In this document: positions 5,328 through 6,236 of the stretch, one piece after another
Position numbering within the stretch: position 1 is the stretch's first letter
Layout: each line of letters begins with the position of its first letter
Assembly: GCA_003978285.1 (NCBI GenBank)
Contig: QOAB01000141.1
Location: forward strand, 1 to 6,236
From: Candidatus Thioglobus sp.
Lineage (GTDB): Bacteria > Pseudomonadota > Gammaproteobacteria > PS1 > Thioglobaceae
Reading direction: 5' to 3'
Length of the DNA: 6,236 nucleotides
The notes under the pieces: model-generated
What the model was told of the DNA's origin: nothing
The model's database searches: none
What the model saw: only the letters and a program-made list of their open reading frames with translations
Translations under genes and position numbers: made by a program

Positions 5328-6236
5328 ATGCACATACACATCTTAGGCATTGCTGGTACATTCATGGGTTCACTGGCATTGATTGCCAGACAACTCGGCC
5401 ATAAAGTCACTGGCCAAGATCAAGGCGTGTATCCACCGATGAGTACGCAATTGGATGAACAAAATATTGACTACACTTATGGCTATAACGTGGCTGACAT
5501 GCCCAAAGCCGATGTCTTTATTATTGGCAATGCGCTATCGCGTGGCAATACTTGTGTTGAAGAAATTTTAATCAAGCAATACACTTATACTTCAGGTGCA
5601 CAATGGCTGAGTGAAAATGTCCTACGTGATAAGTGGGTATTAGCTGTGTCAGGCACTCACGGCAAAACCACAGCGGCGAGTATGCTCGCTTGCATCTTAG
5701 AATACGCGGGCTACAACCCCAGCTTTTTGATTGGTGGCGTGGTTGAGGATTTTGGCGTGTCATCACGACTCACTGATTCAAACTTCTTTGTGATTGAAGC
5801 CGATGAATACGACACCGCTTTTTTTGATAAGCGCTCAAAGTTTGTGCATTATCACCCAAAAACTTTGGTGATCAATAATCTTGAATTTGACCATGCCGAT
5901 ATTTTTGATTCTCTCAAAGACATCCAAAAACAATTCCACCACCTGGTTCGTACTGTACCCAGTGATGGCCTAATTATTCACCCACAAAATACACAAGCCA
6001 TTGATGAAGTGCTTGAGCAAGGCTTGTGGTCTTCTGAGCAGACCTTACCTGCTCAGCAACTAAAGACAACCGATACAGGCACCAGTTTTGACATCGAAGG
6101 TGCTAGCGTAAACTGGAATTTACTCGGTGAACACAATAAGCAAAATGGCTTAGGTGCCATTTATGCTGCGCATCATATTGGTGTGCCTTTTGATATCGCT
6201 TGCGAAGCACTGAATCAGTTTAAAGGGGTGAAACGT
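5328..6236 (+). CDS. mpl: UDP-N-acetylmuramate:L-Ala-gamma-D-Glu-meso-DAP ligase Mpl (partial, C-terminus beyond window)
   Basis: The Mur-family ligase that joins tripeptide recovered from old peptidoglycan to UDP-MurNAc, an ATP-dependent cytoplasmic recycling step. The 303 codons visible are about two thirds of the roughly 457 in E. coli. The N-terminal UDP-binding domain opens with HIHILGIAGTFMG at 2-14, then TGQD and VYPPMST at 34-40, and the IIGNALSRGN segment at 65-74. The ATP P-loop is GTHGKTT at 109-115. EADEYD at 157-162 with FFDKRSKFVHY at 165-175, and NNLEFDHADIF at 183-193, are Mpl hallmarks that separate it from MurC. GEHN at 267-270 is the conserved asparagine motif. The ATG at 5328 is 2 bp after the msrB stop and aligns with the E. 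coli start; with no clear Shine-Dalgarno sequence, coupling to msrB is likely. The frame is open to the last base of the window. Confidence 0.96.
   Translation, partial: MHIHILGIAGTFMGSLALIARQLGHKVTGQDQGVYPPMSTQLDEQNIDYTYGYNVADMPKADVFIIGNALSRGNTCVEEILIKQYTYTSGAQWLSENVLRDKWVLAVSGTHGKTTAASMLACILEYAGYNPSFLIGGVVEDFGVSSRLTDSNFFVIEADEYDTAFFDKRSKFVHYHPKTLVINNLEFDHADIFDSLKDIQKQFHHLVRTVPSDGLIIHPQNTQAIDEVLEQGLWSSEQTLPAQQLKTTDTGTSFDIEGASVNWNLLGEHNKQNGLGAIYAAHHIGVPFDIACEALNQFKGVKR

Noticed and set aside
5572..5766. A 64-residue minus-strand frame within mpl.
   Set aside because: It lies opposite the Mpl P-loop region and is a shadow.
1..6236. A new defence or mobile system built around the nuclease gene.
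   Set aside because: The nuclease belongs to a known chromosomal repair family, is coupled to engB, and has only housekeeping neighbours; no repeats, recombinases or composition shift are visible.

Overview
The window looks like an ordinary core-genome stretch of a low-GC gammaproteobacterium. The organism call is inference: all seven proteins resemble gammaproteobacterial versions (EngB, the type of Cca that begins YLVGGAVRD, Mpl, a c4-type cytochrome), and codon use is AT-rich and even throughout. A marine sulfur oxidiser of the SUP05/Thioglobaceae type would fit, but the sequence alone does not prove this. There are no tRNA or rRNA genes, CRISPR repeats, insertion sequences or phage genes, and no sign of recent transfer.

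Layout. Positions 1-683 hold two minus-strand genes for exported c-type cytochromes: a c4-like protein cut by the left edge, and a 97-residue monohaem protein. The 117 bp between them is full of inverted repeats, including a good intrinsic terminator that seems to overlap the promoter of the c4-like gene. Positions 684-788 form a divergent promoter region. On the plus strand follows engB (ribosome-assembly GTPase), overlapping by 11 bp a gene for an AddB-like protein: a dead superfamily I helicase scaffold fused to an iron-sulfur PD-(D/E)XK nuclease. That gene runs tail-to-tail into cca (tRNA CCA-adding enzyme, minus strand) with a 24 bp overlap. A 42 bp divergent gap separates cca from msrB (methionine-R-sulfoxide reductase), which is followed 2 bp later by mpl (murein tripeptide ligase), cut by the right edge.

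The genes serve separate housekeeping roles: respiratory electron transfer, ribosome biogenesis, DNA repair, tRNA maturation, protein repair and peptidoglycan recycling. The points most worth a second look are small: the terminator/promoter overlap, the AddB-like nuclease without a helicase partner beside it, a Cca whose HD domain has lost its HD pair, an MsrB without the usual resolving cysteine, and the contrast between strong ribosome binding sites on the cytochrome genes and their absence on all the other genes. I found no convincing novel multi-gene system.
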